A stretch of DNA of 64,000 bases from CAWIMX01 sp963792785 (GCA_963792785.1 CAWBXO010000001.1:1674001-1738000); one strand, 5' to 3'. Positions 1 through 8,882 are shown, counted from the first letter of the stretch. Program-made: numbers and translations. Notes: generated from the sequence alone by a model not told the origin.

Positions 1-542
1 ACGGCCAGTACTCGCAGGCGGCCGTGTCGACCGACGGCCTTCACTTCACGGTCGAGCCGGCCATCACCCGCACGAGCTACATGCGCGTCTTCACGCGCGG
101 CGGCACGTACTACGCGATGGCGCGCGCTGGACTCCTGCTGCGCTCCGACGATCCGCTCGCGCGCTTCGAGCGCGGCCCGAACCCCTTCGCCGGCGGGCCG
201 TACGAGGGCCGCATCCGCCACGTCGGCGTGCAGCAGGACGGCGACCGCCTCGTCGTGTTCTTCACGGCCATCGGCGACGCGCCCGAACGCGTGTTCCGCT
301 CGACGATCGACCTCACCGGCGACTGGACGACGTGGAAGGCGTCGCCGGCCGTCGAGGTCCTGCGGCCCGAGGCGGCGTACGAGTGCGCCGACATGCCGGA
401 TGCGCCATCGGACCTCGGCGACATCAAGGGCCCCGCGCGCCAGATCCGCGATCCGTACGTCTTCGCGGACGAGGGCCGGACGTATCTCTTCTACGCGTTC
501 TGCGGCGAACAGGGCATCGCCGCCGCGGAGCTGCGCCAGTGA
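1..542 (+). CDS. Beta-propeller glycoside-hydrolase-like protein, 3' part
   Basis: The reading frame is open at the left edge (first full codon at base 3), so only the last 179 residues are seen. They contain repeated blade-like strands and a C-terminal segment with the motif IRDPYVF followed by YLFYAFCGE, which resembles the five-bladed propellers of GH43/GH117/DUF-type glycosidases, where an Asp in a 'DP' motif lies in the active site. The substrate cannot be told. The stop overlaps the next start (GTGA at 539-542), so the two genes are probably translationally coupled. Family assignment is from fold-like motifs only. Confidence 0.6.
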   Translation, partial: GQYSQAAVSTDGLHFTVEPAITRTSYMRVFTRGGTYYAMARAGLLLRSDDPLARFERGPNPFAGGPYEGRIRHVGVQQDGDRLVVFFTAIGDAPERVFRSTIDLTGDWTTWKASPAVEVLRPEAAYECADMPDAPSDLGDIKGPARQIRDPYVFADEGRTYLFYAFCGEQGIAAAELRQ

Positions 543-1789
543 ATCCGCTGTTCCCGACGCGCGCCGAATTTCTCCGGCTCGCGGCCGCCGCGTCGGCGGG
601 CTGGCTGGTGGATTCCCGCCTGGCCGCGGGCGCTCCGCAGGCGCCGGCCGGCGACGCCGTCGCGGCGCGCGTGTCCTCGATCATCGCCGCCTACGACGCG
701 CAGGGCGTGCACCGCACCGCGACCGACGTGGACGATCGCTCGGCCGACTGGCTCGCGGAGCAGGCGGAGCGCTCGGGCGGCACGAGCTCGATCGAGACCT
801 TCCCGCTGAACCGCGTCGAGGTCGCCGAGGCCTTCGTCGAGATCGAGACGAGCGGCCGCCGCATCGAGGGCCTGCCGATGTTCGACGCCGCGTTCACGGA
901 CGCGGCCGGCATCTCGGGCAAGATCGGCGAGGCCGACGCCGGAACGCCGATCGCGCTGGCTTTCTCGCCGGCGAACGCCGGTCAGCGTTTCGTCGAGGTT
1001 CGACAGGCCAAACACCACAGCGCCATCGTCGTCGTGACGGCGGGGACGCCCGACGGGCTCTGCCCGATCAACTCGGACTCGTTCACCGCGCCCTTCGGGC
1101 CGCCGGTGCTGATGGTGTCGTCGGCCGATCAGGCGCCGCTCGAGGCGGCCGCGCGGGCGGGCGCGACCGTGCGGCTCGTCTGCCGCGTGAACCGGGTCGC
1201 CGACACCGCCCGCAACGTCGTCGCGCTGGTGGCGGGACGGCAGCTCGATCTGGATCCCGTCGTCGTAATGACGCCGCGGAGCGGCTGGTGGCATTGCGCG
1301 TCGGAGCGCGGCGGCGGCATCGCGTGCTGGCTGGAGATCATGCGCGCGACGCGGGCGAGCGTGCCGACGCGGCCGTTCATCTTCGTGGCCTCGAGCGCGC
1401 ACGAGCTCGGGTACTTCGGCTTCGATCGGTTCGTGGAGCGGAGGCCCGGCTCGATACCGGCGGCGGCCGCGTGGGTGCATCTCGGCGCGAACATCGGCGC
1501 GGCGGGCGGCACGCCGCGGCTGCAGGCGTCTGACGCCGGGATCGAGGCGATGGCGGGGGTCGCGTGCGAGCGCGCGGGCGCCCCGATCCGCCAGCGCGTG
1601 CCGCGCGGGACGGTGCCGGCCGGCGAGGCGCGAACCGTCCACCTCGGCGGCGGCCGCTACGTGTCGCTGCTCGGGAGCAATCCGCTCTTCCACAACCCCG
1701 CGGACCGCTGGCCCGACGCGGTGGACGTGCCCGCCGTCGCCCGCTTCGCGCGCGGCCTGATCGCGCTCACCGACGCCCTCTCGCGATGA
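539..1789 (+). CDS. Secreted M28-like protein lacking metal ligands
   Basis: 416 residues from a GTG that overlaps the previous stop. The N-terminus (TRAEFLRLAAAASAGWLV) looks like an export signal. The overall order resembles M28 peptidases: a PA-like insert, a segment after VVVMTP corresponding to the usual metal site, a block FVASSAHELGYFG corresponding to the catalytic Glu/metal region, and a C-terminal NPLFHNPADRWPD block. The first metal-binding His and the bridging Asp are not found: the expected 'H-D...N/D-A-S-G' stretch reads TPRSGWWHCASERGGGI. I infer a catalytically dead or repurposed M28 paralogue, possibly acting with the upstream glycosidase. Confidence 0.6.
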   Translation: MNPLFPTRAEFLRLAAAASAGWLVDSRLAAGAPQAPAGDAVAARVSSIIAAYDAQGVHRTATDVDDRSADWLAEQAERSGGTSSIETFPLNRVEVAEAFVEIETSGRRIEGLPMFDAAFTDAAGISGKIGEADAGTPIALAFSPANAGQRFVEVRQAKHHSAIVVVTAGTPDGLCPINSDSFTAPFGPPVLMVSSADQAPLEAAARAGATVRLVCRVNRVADTARNVVALVAGRQLDLDPVVVMTPRSGWWHCASERGGGIACWLEIMRATRASVPTRPFIFVASSAHELGYFGFDRFVERRPGSIPAAAAWVHLGANIGAAGGTPRLQASDAGIEAMAGVACERAGAPIRQRVPRGTVPAGEARTVHLGGGRYVSLLGSNPLFHNPADRWPDAVDVPAVARFARGLIALTDALSR

Positions 1790-1822
1790 TCGCGCTGCCT
1801 TTCTGATCACGAGAAAATGCAG

Positions 1823-1897
1823 CCACGAAGGCACGAAGACACGAAGAAGAAATTCACTCTCTTTCTTTAAGTGAGATTCGTCTTCGTGCCTTCGTGG
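1823..1897. repeat. Inverted array of 8-bp CACGAAGR units
   Basis: Three units of CACGAAGG/CACGAAGA on the left (from 1825) face their complement on the right. Bases 1823-1840 pair perfectly with 1880-1897 (18 bp), with 39 nt between. It lies between two convergent genes and could serve as a bidirectional terminator. The unit resembles the CACAGAGR arms of the larger elements at 35.8 and 63.5 kb. Confidence 0.75.
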
Positions 1898-1916
1898 TGC
1901 ATTCCGTGATCTGACT

Positions 1917-3659
1917 TCAGCGTGACGGCGGCAGCGCGAAGCTGAGAACCAGGTCGCCTCCTCGGCGGCCGCGCTCGCCGCCGCCCGAGGCGACCGTCAC
2001 GAACTCCTCGCCGTTCACCATATAGATCGCCGGGGATGCGAATACGCCGGCGCCCGTGTTGAACTTCCACAGCTCCTCGCCGGTCTTCGCGTCGAACGCG
2101 TAGAAGTACCCGGCCTCATTGCTGCCAGCGCCGACGAACACGACGCCGCCGGCCGTCACCACGGAGCCGGCCTGGCCGTAGCCCTCGCGGATCTGCCGCC
2201 ACGCGAGCTCGCCCGTCGTCGGGTCGTAGGCCGAGAAGTACATCTTCGGGCCGCGGCCGCCGGCCTGGGGCCAGTCCACCGCGTTCACGTAGAGCAGGCC
2301 CGTCTGGGGGCTGTACGAGATCGGCCCGTAGTTGGCGCCGCCCTGGTTGCCCGGCGCGAAGATCTGGCTGTTCTCGATCGGCGCGAACATCGGCGCCAGC
2401 TTCATCACCCGCTGGCGTTCCGCGGGGATGTCGGTCGGCACGACGGGACACACCGGCTCCATCGGCTTCCCGGCGGCGGTGTACGGAATCGGCTGCGTGG
2501 GCCACGGCTCCTCGCCCTCGCGCGTCGTCGCCGTCGGCACGGGCGTCTCGCGGACTTCGTGCACGGGCTTGCCGGTCTCGCGATCGAGGATGTAGAGGAA
2601 GCCGTTCTTGCTCGCCTCGGCCATCGCCTTCACGCGGCGGCCGTTCACGGTCATGTCGAAGAGGACCGGCTGGTTGCCCGAGTCGTAGTCCCACACGTCG
2701 TGGTGCGTCTGCTGGAAGTACCACTTGAGCTGGCCGGTGTCGAGCGTGAGCGCGATGATCGAGTCGGTAAAGAGGTTGGTCCCGTGCCGCTTCGAGCTCG
2801 CGCCGTACGGGTTCGCGACGGCGACGTACATCAGCCCGAGCTCGGGATCGATCGACGGCGTCTCCCAGATGCCGCCGCCGTTCCGCTCGCCGCCCACCCA
2901 CGTCGGGCCGGCAATCTCCCAGCCCTGATCCGTCGCGTCCTGCGGCACGGTGTTGAAGTGCCACAGCACCTTGCCCGTCTTCGCGTCCACCGCGAGCACG
3001 TGGCCGCCGGGGATGTGGCTCTCGCTGCGCGTCGTGCCGATGTAGATGACGCCCTTGTAGACCTGCGGCGCCGCGGTGAACCAGTAGCCCAGGTCGATGG
3101 CCGCCTTCGTTTCCGGATACCGCGGCAGCAGGACGTCGAGGATCACGCTGGCCTTGCCGTTGTCGCCGAAGTCGAGCATCGGCTTGCCCGTTTTCGCGTC
3201 GAGCGCGAACAGGAAGGACCCGCCCGCCGAGTACACGACGCCGTCGGCGTACGCGACGCCGCGCTGCCGGAACGTGTAGCCCACGTCGCGCCCGCCGCCG
3301 AGCTGCGGCGTGACGTCGTAGGACCAGATCAGGTGCCCATCGGCCGGGTCCACCGCGTACACGCTGCCGCGCGAGTCGGTCGCGTACATCATGCCGCCGA
3401 CGACGAGGGGCGTCGTCTGGTTGGAGACGCCGTCGATCACGCCGTGCTGGAACAGCCAGCGCGGCACGAGGGATTTCACGTTGGACGTGTTGATCTGATC
3501 CAGCGTCGAGTAGCGGCTGCCGGCCAGATCGAGGTTGTGCATCGCCCAGTCCACGGACCGGCCCGACGCGCCGTTCTGGGCGGGCAGCGGCTGGACGAGG
3601 CAGACGGCGGCCGCCAGGGTCGCGGCGGCGGAGACGGCGAGCGTTCGCGTGCTGGTCAT
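1917..3659 (-). CDS. Secreted PQQ-type quinoprotein dehydrogenase
   Basis: 580 residues with a Sec signal (cleavage near residue 27, after the Ala-Gln pair PAQ). The mature part begins with the quinoprotein hallmark of a W...N.DLAGSRYS.L.QI.. block and carries repeated propeller-blade motifs such as AVDAKTGKVLW, AFDAKTGEELWKFNTG and LDRETGKPV. This matches the eight-bladed alcohol/glucose dehydrogenase family that oxidises alcohols or sugars in the periplasm. No C-terminal cytochrome c domain (no CxxCH) is present, so electrons must go to a separate acceptor. The substrate is unknown. A second quinoprotein lies at 51.8-53.9 kb. Confidence 0.85.
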   Translation of the reverse strand: MTSTRTLAVSAAATLAAAVCLVQPLPAQNGASGRSVDWAMHNLDLAGSRYSTLDQINTSNVKSLVPRWLFQHGVIDGVSNQTTPLVVGGMMYATDSRGSVYAVDPADGHLIWSYDVTPQLGGGRDVGYTFRQRGVAYADGVVYSAGGSFLFALDAKTGKPMLDFGDNGKASVILDVLLPRYPETKAAIDLGYWFTAAPQVYKGVIYIGTTRSESHIPGGHVLAVDAKTGKVLWHFNTVPQDATDQGWEIAGPTWVGGERNGGGIWETPSIDPELGLMYVAVANPYGASSKRHGTNLFTDSIIALTLDTGQLKWYFQQTHHDVWDYDSGNQPVLFDMTVNGRRVKAMAEASKNGFLYILDRETGKPVHEVRETPVPTATTREGEEPWPTQPIPYTAAGKPMEPVCPVVPTDIPAERQRVMKLAPMFAPIENSQIFAPGNQGGANYGPISYSPQTGLLYVNAVDWPQAGGRGPKMYFSAYDPTTGELAWRQIREGYGQAGSVVTAGGVVFVGAGSNEAGYFYAFDAKTGEELWKFNTGAGVFASPAIYMVNGEEFVTVASGGGERGRRGGDLVLSFALPPSR

Positions 3660-3695
3660 GGCGCCAGATTTTACACGGTCGCCGGGCTGTCGTAG

Positions 3696-3715
3696 GGCGG
3701 ACCTTCAGGTCCGCC
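3696..3715. repeat. 20-bp perfect palindrome of the CGGACCTTCAGGTCCG type
   Basis: GGCGGACCTTCAGGTCCGCC is self-complementary with 9-bp arms. The same CGGACCTTCAGG core forms the terminator stem at 10368-10403, and a related GGACC/GGTCC stem lies at 26803-26817, so this is a small family of dispersed hairpins in this genome. Confidence 0.75.
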
Positions 3716-3733
3716 GTGGATCCGGACCTGATC

Positions 3734-3918
3734 GCCGGCCGGCACATCGCATCGGCACACACGAACGTCGGCGCGGCAAAACGCGTCGCCGGCGTCATCG
3801 GCTTCTGCCATGACGCTCGGGCCAGGCTTGGCCTCTCGCGGAGGGGGCCGGCGTCGCGTTTTGGTACTTCGCCTTCGCGCCGAGTTCTACCGTGTGCCGA
3901 CGCGACGTGCCGGCCGGC
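3734..3918. repeat. 185-bp long imperfect palindrome
   Basis: Nested complementary blocks run inward: 3734-3745 pairs with 3907-3918 (12 of 12), the 9-mer TCGGCACAC near 3752 pairs with GTGTGCCGA near 3892, and 3777-3793 pairs with 3847-3863 (16 of 17). The element fills the divergent gap between the quinoprotein gene and the YVTN lipoprotein gene. It could fold as a long RNA hairpin or be a mobile palindromic repeat. No coding sequence is seen in it. Confidence 0.65.
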
Positions 3919-3938
3919 TGCCGTCCTACAATGGGCCC

Positions 3939-4985
3939 ATGCGACGGAGCCTCGCCCTCTTCCTGATCCTCGGGTGCGCCGCGTGCGGCGCCCCGCCCGA
4001 AGCGCCCGCGCCCACGCCCGCGCCGTTCACGGCGCCCGCCGCGGGCGTCTACGCCACCAACGAGCAGTCCGGCGATCTGTCGGTGATCGACGTCGCGACG
4101 CGCGCCGTCGTCGCGACGATCCCGCTCGGCAAGCGCCCGCGCGGCCTCGCCGCGAGCCCCGACGGCCGCACGATCTACGTCGCGCTCAGCGGATCGCCCG
4201 CCGCCGGCCCCGGCGTGGATGAAAGCACGCTGCCGCCGCCCGACCGGAGCGCCGACGGCATCGGCGTCGTGAACCTCGAGACCGGCACGCTCGATCGCGT
4301 GCTGCCGTCGGGCACGGACCCCGAGCAGGTGGCGGTGAGCCCCGATGGCGCGCGCGTGTTCGTCGCCAACGAGGACGCCGCGAAGCTGAGCGTCGTCGAT
4401 GTCGCGTCGGGCACGATCGCCGAGACCTACGACGTCGGCGAGGAGCCCGAAGGCGTCACGGTGAGCCCGGACGGCCGGTTCGTCTACGTCACCTCGGAAG
4501 GGGCCGGCGCCGTGTTCGTCGTCGATCTGACCGCGCACGCGGTGGCGGGATCGGTCGAGGTCGGCCCGCGGCCGCGCTCGGTCGCGTTCCTGCCCGACGG
4601 CTCGCGCGCCTACGTGACATCGGAGAACGGCGCGACGCTCTCGGTCGTGGACACGTCCACGCGCACGGTGATCGACACGATCGCGCTCGGCCAGGGCATG
4701 CGCGCGATGGGCGTGAAGGTCGCGGCTGACGGATCGTTCATCGCGGTCAGCACGGGCCGCAGCCGGCAGGTGCTCTTCGTCGATCCGGCGACGAACGCGG
4801 TGACCGGATCCGTCGAGGCCGGCGACCGCCCGTGGGGGATCGCCATCTCGCGCGACGGCAAGACGATCTATACGGCGAACGGGCCGTCGAACGACGTGTC
4901 GATCGTCGACGTGGCGTCGAAGACTGTCACCGGCAAGGTCGCCGTCGGAACCGGGCCCTGGGGGGCGATCTTGATCGAACGCTGA
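3939..4985 (+). CDS. YVTN-repeat beta-propeller lipoprotein
   Basis: 348 residues. The start ATG at 3939 gives a lipoprotein signal with Cys in the stretch LFLILGCAAC. The rest is a seven-blade propeller built from repeats of the form 'VA.SPDG..VYV...G....VVD..T..VV..I..G..P.G', including the characteristic YVTS/YATN strands. Such surface or periplasmic propellers are usually binding scaffolds with no known enzyme activity. It stands alone, with the long palindrome upstream and tandem repeats downstream. Confidence 0.85.
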   Translation: MRRSLALFLILGCAACGAPPEAPAPTPAPFTAPAAGVYATNEQSGDLSVIDVATRAVVATIPLGKRPRGLAASPDGRTIYVALSGSPAAGPGVDESTLPPPDRSADGIGVVNLETGTLDRVLPSGTDPEQVAVSPDGARVFVANEDAAKLSVVDVASGTIAETYDVGEEPEGVTVSPDGRFVYVTSEGAGAVFVVDLTAHAVAGSVEVGPRPRSVAFLPDGSRAYVTSENGATLSVVDTSTRTVIDTIALGQGMRAMGVKVAADGSFIAVSTGRSRQVLFVDPATNAVTGSVEAGDRPWGIAISRDGKTIYTANGPSNDVSIVDVASKTVTGKVAVGTGPWGAILIER

Positions 4986-5010
4986 AGTGAAGGTGCTGGG
5001 TGGATGCTGT

Positions 5011-5108
5011 AGGGGGCTGGGGGGATGCATGTAGGGGGCTGGGTGGATCCTGCAGGGGGCTGGGTCGCGCATCGCAGGGGGCTGGGTGAATCATGTAGGG
5101 GGCTGGGG
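5011..5108. repeat. Tandem repeat of about 21.5 bp, G-rich
   Basis: The core AGGGGGCTGGG begins at 5011, 5033, 5054, 5076 and 5097, giving steps of 22, 21, 22 and 21 bp, close to two helical turns. Partial units extend to about 4991 and 5113. It fills the gap between the YVTN gene and the nitronate monooxygenase gene. No spacers of CRISPR size are present. Confidence 0.8.
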
Positions 5109-5262
5109 GCTGATGTCCTGATGGGGCTGACGCTGACGATCGCCGTGACGCCCCAGCCAATCCGGGTGAATACAGCCGGCCGGGCGACGTCGAGCGCACG
5201 GTCGTCGACGACATCGTCGTCTGGAGTCGCCGCCACTAGCGCCGTCTAAAACCACGATCATC

Positions 5263-6235
5263 ATGAAAACGAGAATCACGGAACTGCTGGGGATCCAGCA
5301 CCCGATCATCCAGGGCGGGATGCACTACGTCGGGTTCGCGGAGCTGGCGTCGGCGGTATCGAACGCCGGGGCGCTCGGCATCATCACGGGGCTGACGCAG
5401 AAGACGCCGGCGGCGCTGGCGGCCGAGATCCGCCGCTGCCGCGAGATGACCGAGAAGCCGTTCGGCGTGAACCTGACGTTCCTGCCCGCGATCGCCACGC
5501 CCGACTACCCGGGTTACATCGACGCCATCATCAGCGGCGGCGTCACCATCGTCGAGACCGCGGGGAACAACCCGCAGAAATATCTGCCCGCGATGAAAGC
5601 GGCGGGCATCACCGTGATCCACAAGTGCACGTCGATCCGGCATTCACTCAAGGCGCAGGCGATCGGCTGCGACGCGGTGAGCGTGGACGGCTTCGAGTGC
5701 GGCGGGCATCCCGGGCGAGGACGACATCCCGAACTTCATCCTGCTGCCGCGCGCGGCCGAGGAGCTGACGATTCCGATCGTGGCGTCGGGCGGCATGGCC
5801 GACGGCCGGTCGCTCGTGGCCGCGCTGGCGCTGGGCGCCGACGGCATCAACATGGGCACGCGCTTCATCGCGACGAAAGAAGCGCCCGTGCACGACAACA
5901 TCAAACAGGCGCTCGTCGACGCCAGCGAGCTCGACACGCGGCTGGTGATGCGGCCGCTGCGCAACACGGAGCGCGTGCTGAAGAACGCGGCCGTCGACCG
6001 GGTGCTGGAGAAGGAGCGGGCGCTCGGCGCCACGCTCACCTTCGCGGACATCGCCGAAGAGGTGTCCGGCGTCTACCCGCGGATCCTGCAGCAGGGCGAG
6101 CTGGACGCCGGCGTGTGGTCCTGCGGCATGGTGGCGGGACTCATCCACGACATCCCGACCGTGCGGGAACTGATCGATCGCATCATGGCCGAGGCGGACG
6201 CGATCATTCGCGAGCGCCTGCTCGCCATGTCGTAG
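5263..6235 (+). pseudogene. Nitronate monooxygenase-family flavoprotein, frameshifted
   Basis: The protein starts MKTRITELLGIQHPIIQGGM, the standard N-terminus of FMN-dependent NAD(P)H:flavin oxidoreductase/nitronate monooxygenase proteins. After the conserved DGFECGGHPG block the frame is lost at about 5712-5715, where the sequence has CCCGGGCGAG instead of CCCGGCGAG. The remainder (EDDIPNFILLPRA..., then IPIVASGGMADGRSLVAALALGADGI) continues in the +1 frame to the TAG at 6233. Without that extra G the gene encodes 323 residues, the normal family length. Sequencing error or recent mutation cannot be distinguished here. Confidence 0.85.
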
Positions 6236-6266
6236 CCGCACAGGACGCGGCGGTATACTCCGGCGC

Positions 6267-7907
6267 ATGCCGCCGGCCAATCCCTTCGAGCAGGACCTCG
6301 ACCAGAACGCGGCCAATTTCGCCCCGCTGACGCCGCTCGCCTTCATCGAGCGCACGGCCGCGGTGTACCCCGAGCGGCTCGCGGTGGTGCACGGCGCGCG
6401 CCGCTTCACGTGGAAGGACACCTATGCGCGTTGCCGCCGCCTCGCCTCGGCCTTGAGCCGGCGCGGCATCGGCACGGGCGACACGGTGGCGGTGATGCTC
6501 GCCAATACGCCGGAGATGTACGAGTGCCACTTCGGCGTGCCGATGACGGGCGGGGTGCTCAACGCGCTGAACACACGCCTGGACGCGGACACGATCGCCT
6601 TCATGCTGAATCACGGCGGCGCGAAGATCCTGATCGCCGACACGGAGTTCTCGCCGGTGATCGCGGCGGCGCTGAAGACGATCGGCCGCGCGCTCGACGT
6701 GATCGACGTCGAGGATCCGGCATGCGAGGGCGGCGCCCGGCTGGGGACGACGAGCTACGAGGAGTTGCTCGCTGAAGGCGATCCGAATTTCGCGTGGCGC
6801 TGGCCGGATGACGAATGGCAGGCCATCTCGCTGAACTACACGTCGGGCACCACGGGCGACCCGAAGGGCGTCGTCTACCACCACCGCGGCGCCTACCTCA
6901 ATGCGGTCTGCAACCTCGTCACCTGGGGCATGCCGCACCACGCCGTGTACCTGTGGACGCTGCCGATGTTCCACTGCAACGGCTGGACGTTTCCCTGGAC
7001 GATGGCGGCCAATGCCGGCACCAATGTCTGCCTGCGAAAGGTGGAGGCGGGAAAGATCTTCGAGCTGATCAAGGCCCACAAGGTGACGCACTACTGCGGC
7101 GCGCCGCTCGTCCACTCCATGCTCATTCGCGCGCCCGACGAACTGAAGCGCGGCATCGACCACAAGGTGTTCGGCATGGTGGCGGCGGCCGCGCCGCCGG
7201 CGGCGATGATCGAAGGCATGGACAAGATGGGCATCGACATCACGCACGTCTACGGCCTCACCGAAACGTACGGCCCGGCGACGGTGTGCGCCAAGCACGA
7301 GGAGTGGGGCACGCGGGACATCACGGAGCGGTCGCGGCTGAACGGCCGCCAGGGCGTGCGGTACCTGATGGAGGAAGGATTGGCGGTCATGGACCCGCAG
7401 ACCATGACGCCCGTGCCCGCCGACGGGGAGACCGTGGGCGAGATCATGTTCCGCGGCAACATCACCATGAAGGGCTACCTGAAGAATCCGAAGACGACGC
7501 AGGCGGCCTTCGCCGGCGGCTGGTTCCACTCGGGCGATCTGGCCGTCATGCATCCCGACGGCTACGTGAAGATCAAGGACCGCTCCAAGGACGTCATCAT
7601 CTCGGGCGGCGAAAATATTTCGTCGCTCGAGGTCGAGGACGTGCTGTACCGGCATCCCGCGGTGCTGGCGGCGGCGGTCGTGGCGCGGCCGGACGAGACG
7701 TGGGGCGAGACGCCCTGCGCCTTCGTCGAGCTGAAGCCCGGGGCCACGGTCACCGACCGCGAGCTGATCGCGTTCTGCCGCGAGCGCATGGCGACGTTCA
7801 AGGCGCCGCGCGCCGTCGTGTTCGGCGAGCTGCCCAAGACCTCGACCGGCAAGATCCAGAAATTCGTACTGCGCGAGCAGGCCAAATCGGCCTCTGCGAT
7901 CGAGTAA
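6267..7907 (+). CDS. Acyl-CoA synthetase (AMP-dependent ligase)
   Basis: 546 residues, ANL superfamily: it activates a carboxylic acid to acyl-AMP and then to acyl-CoA. Visible motifs are the P-loop-like YTSGTTGDPKG (191-201), the HVYGLTETYGP block, GWFHSGDLA, the hinge KDRSKDVIISGGENIS, and the C-terminal lysine motif PKTSTGKIQK. Length and the GGENIS hinge fit medium-chain or DmdB-like ligases. It is followed after 10 bp by a crotonase gene and preceded by the flavoprotein, suggesting a small catabolic operon. The chain length of the substrate is not deducible. Confidence 0.9.
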   Translation: MPPANPFEQDLDQNAANFAPLTPLAFIERTAAVYPERLAVVHGARRFTWKDTYARCRRLASALSRRGIGTGDTVAVMLANTPEMYECHFGVPMTGGVLNALNTRLDADTIAFMLNHGGAKILIADTEFSPVIAAALKTIGRALDVIDVEDPACEGGARLGTTSYEELLAEGDPNFAWRWPDDEWQAISLNYTSGTTGDPKGVVYHHRGAYLNAVCNLVTWGMPHHAVYLWTLPMFHCNGWTFPWTMAANAGTNVCLRKVEAGKIFELIKAHKVTHYCGAPLVHSMLIRAPDELKRGIDHKVFGMVAAAAPPAAMIEGMDKMGIDITHVYGLTETYGPATVCAKHEEWGTRDITERSRLNGRQGVRYLMEEGLAVMDPQTMTPVPADGETVGEIMFRGNITMKGYLKNPKTTQAAFAGGWFHSGDLAVMHPDGYVKIKDRSKDVIISGGENISSLEVEDVLYRHPAVLAAAVVARPDETWGETPCAFVELKPGATVTDRELIAFCRERMATFKAPRAVVFGELPKTSTGKIQKFVLREQAKSASAIE

Positions 7908-7917
7908 GGAGAGCCTC

Positions 7918-8715
7918 ATGAGCGCCGTGCCGCACGCCGAACCGCCGTTGCTGCTGCGCGAGGACCGGGGCGGCATCGTGACGCTGACGCTGAACCGCCC
8001 GCAGCAGATGAACCTGCTGACGAGCGGGATGCTCGCCGCGCTGCAATCCGCCTTCGACGCGATTGCGCAGGACCCGTCGGCGCGTGTCGTCGTGCTCGCC
8101 GCCACCGGCAAGGGCTTCTGCGCCGGCCACGACCTCAAAGAAATCAAGGCGCTCAAGGAGGCGCCGAAGATCGAGGCGCTGTTCTCGCAATGCAGCCGCA
8201 TGATGGCGACGATTCCGACGCTGCCGCAGCCGGTCATCGCCCGGGTGCAGGGCGCCGCCGCCGCCGCCGGCTGCCAGCTCGTCGCGCAGTGCGACCTCGC
8301 GATGGCGTCGGACAGGGCGAAGTTCGTCACCTCGGGCGTGACCTGGGGCTTTTTCTGCTCGACGCCCGGCGTGGCGGTGGGCCGCAACCTGCAGCGAAAG
8401 CACGCGATGGAAATGCTCCTCACCGGAGACGCGATCACGGCGCAGCAGGCTCTGCAGTGGGGCCTCGTGAATCATGTGGTGCCCGCGGACCAGCTCGAGG
8501 CCGCGACCGACGCCTTCGCGGCGAAGCTCGCCGCCAAGCCTCCCGCGACGGTGGCCGCGGGCAAGGCCGGCTTCTACCGGCAGATGGATCTCGGCCTGGA
8601 AAAGGCCTACGAGCTGGCCGGCAAGGTCATCGCGGAGAGCTTCGCGCACGAGGAAGGCCGCGAGGGCATGGACGCGTTCATCGAGAAGCGCCCGCCGCCT
8701 GGCAGCCATTCCTAG
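7918..8715 (+). CDS. ECHDC3-like crotonase-family protein
   Basis: 265 residues, ATG with a good AAGGAG site 6 bp upstream. Crotonase fold motifs are visible: GFCAGHDLKE (oxyanion-hole region) and AAGCQLVAQCDLAMAS. The position of the first catalytic Glu of enoyl-CoA hydratase is Gln (GCQL), and the second catalytic Glu is also absent in the GVTWGFFCSTPGVAV stretch. The pattern closely matches the ECHDC3 branch, whose reaction is not established. It is co-directional with the acyl-CoA synthetase (10-bp gap), so it probably acts on the same acyl-CoA pool. Confidence 0.85.
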   Translation: MSAVPHAEPPLLLREDRGGIVTLTLNRPQQMNLLTSGMLAALQSAFDAIAQDPSARVVVLAATGKGFCAGHDLKEIKALKEAPKIEALFSQCSRMMATIPTLPQPVIARVQGAAAAAGCQLVAQCDLAMASDRAKFVTSGVTWGFFCSTPGVAVGRNLQRKHAMEMLLTGDAITAQQALQWGLVNHVVPADQLEAATDAFAAKLAAKPPATVAAGKAGFYRQMDLGLEKAYELAGKVIAESFAHEEGREGMDAFIEKRPPPGSHS

Positions 8716-8802
8716 AGGAACTCTCTCTTTCTGGCCGGAATTCTGGCATTTCTCGCGTTCCGGGGCGGCTGGGAATTATTGCGGCCCGACGCTGTTCCCG
8801 TG

Positions 8803-8832
8803 TTGACACCCCCCGGAATCAGCCCGTATCCT
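8803..8832 (+). promoter_or_regulatory. Sigma70-type promoter for module 1
   Basis: TTGACA at 8803-8808 and TATCCT at 8827-8832 are separated by 18 bp, about 50 bp before the ATG of the cytochrome/monooxygenase-like gene. The -35 box is a perfect consensus and the -10 box fits four of six. Confidence 0.55.
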
Positions 8833-8882
8833 CATACTACAAATATTGGCGTATTCCGCCAGTGAATTGAAGGAGCCTAGCG

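Noticed and set aside
3660..3938. A small ORF overlapping the palindromic region
   Set aside because: Frames across it are composed of palindrome halves, with no conserved motif or ribosome site.
5011..5108. Short CRISPR-like array
   Set aside because: The repeat-to-repeat distance is 21-22 bp, leaving no room for 25-40-bp spacers, and no cas gene is near.
8760..8790. Sigma54-like TGGCATTTCTCGCG near 8743 upstream of the module 1 gene
   Set aside because: The -24 part fits but no TTGC stands at the required distance. A good sigma70-type pair exists closer to the gene.
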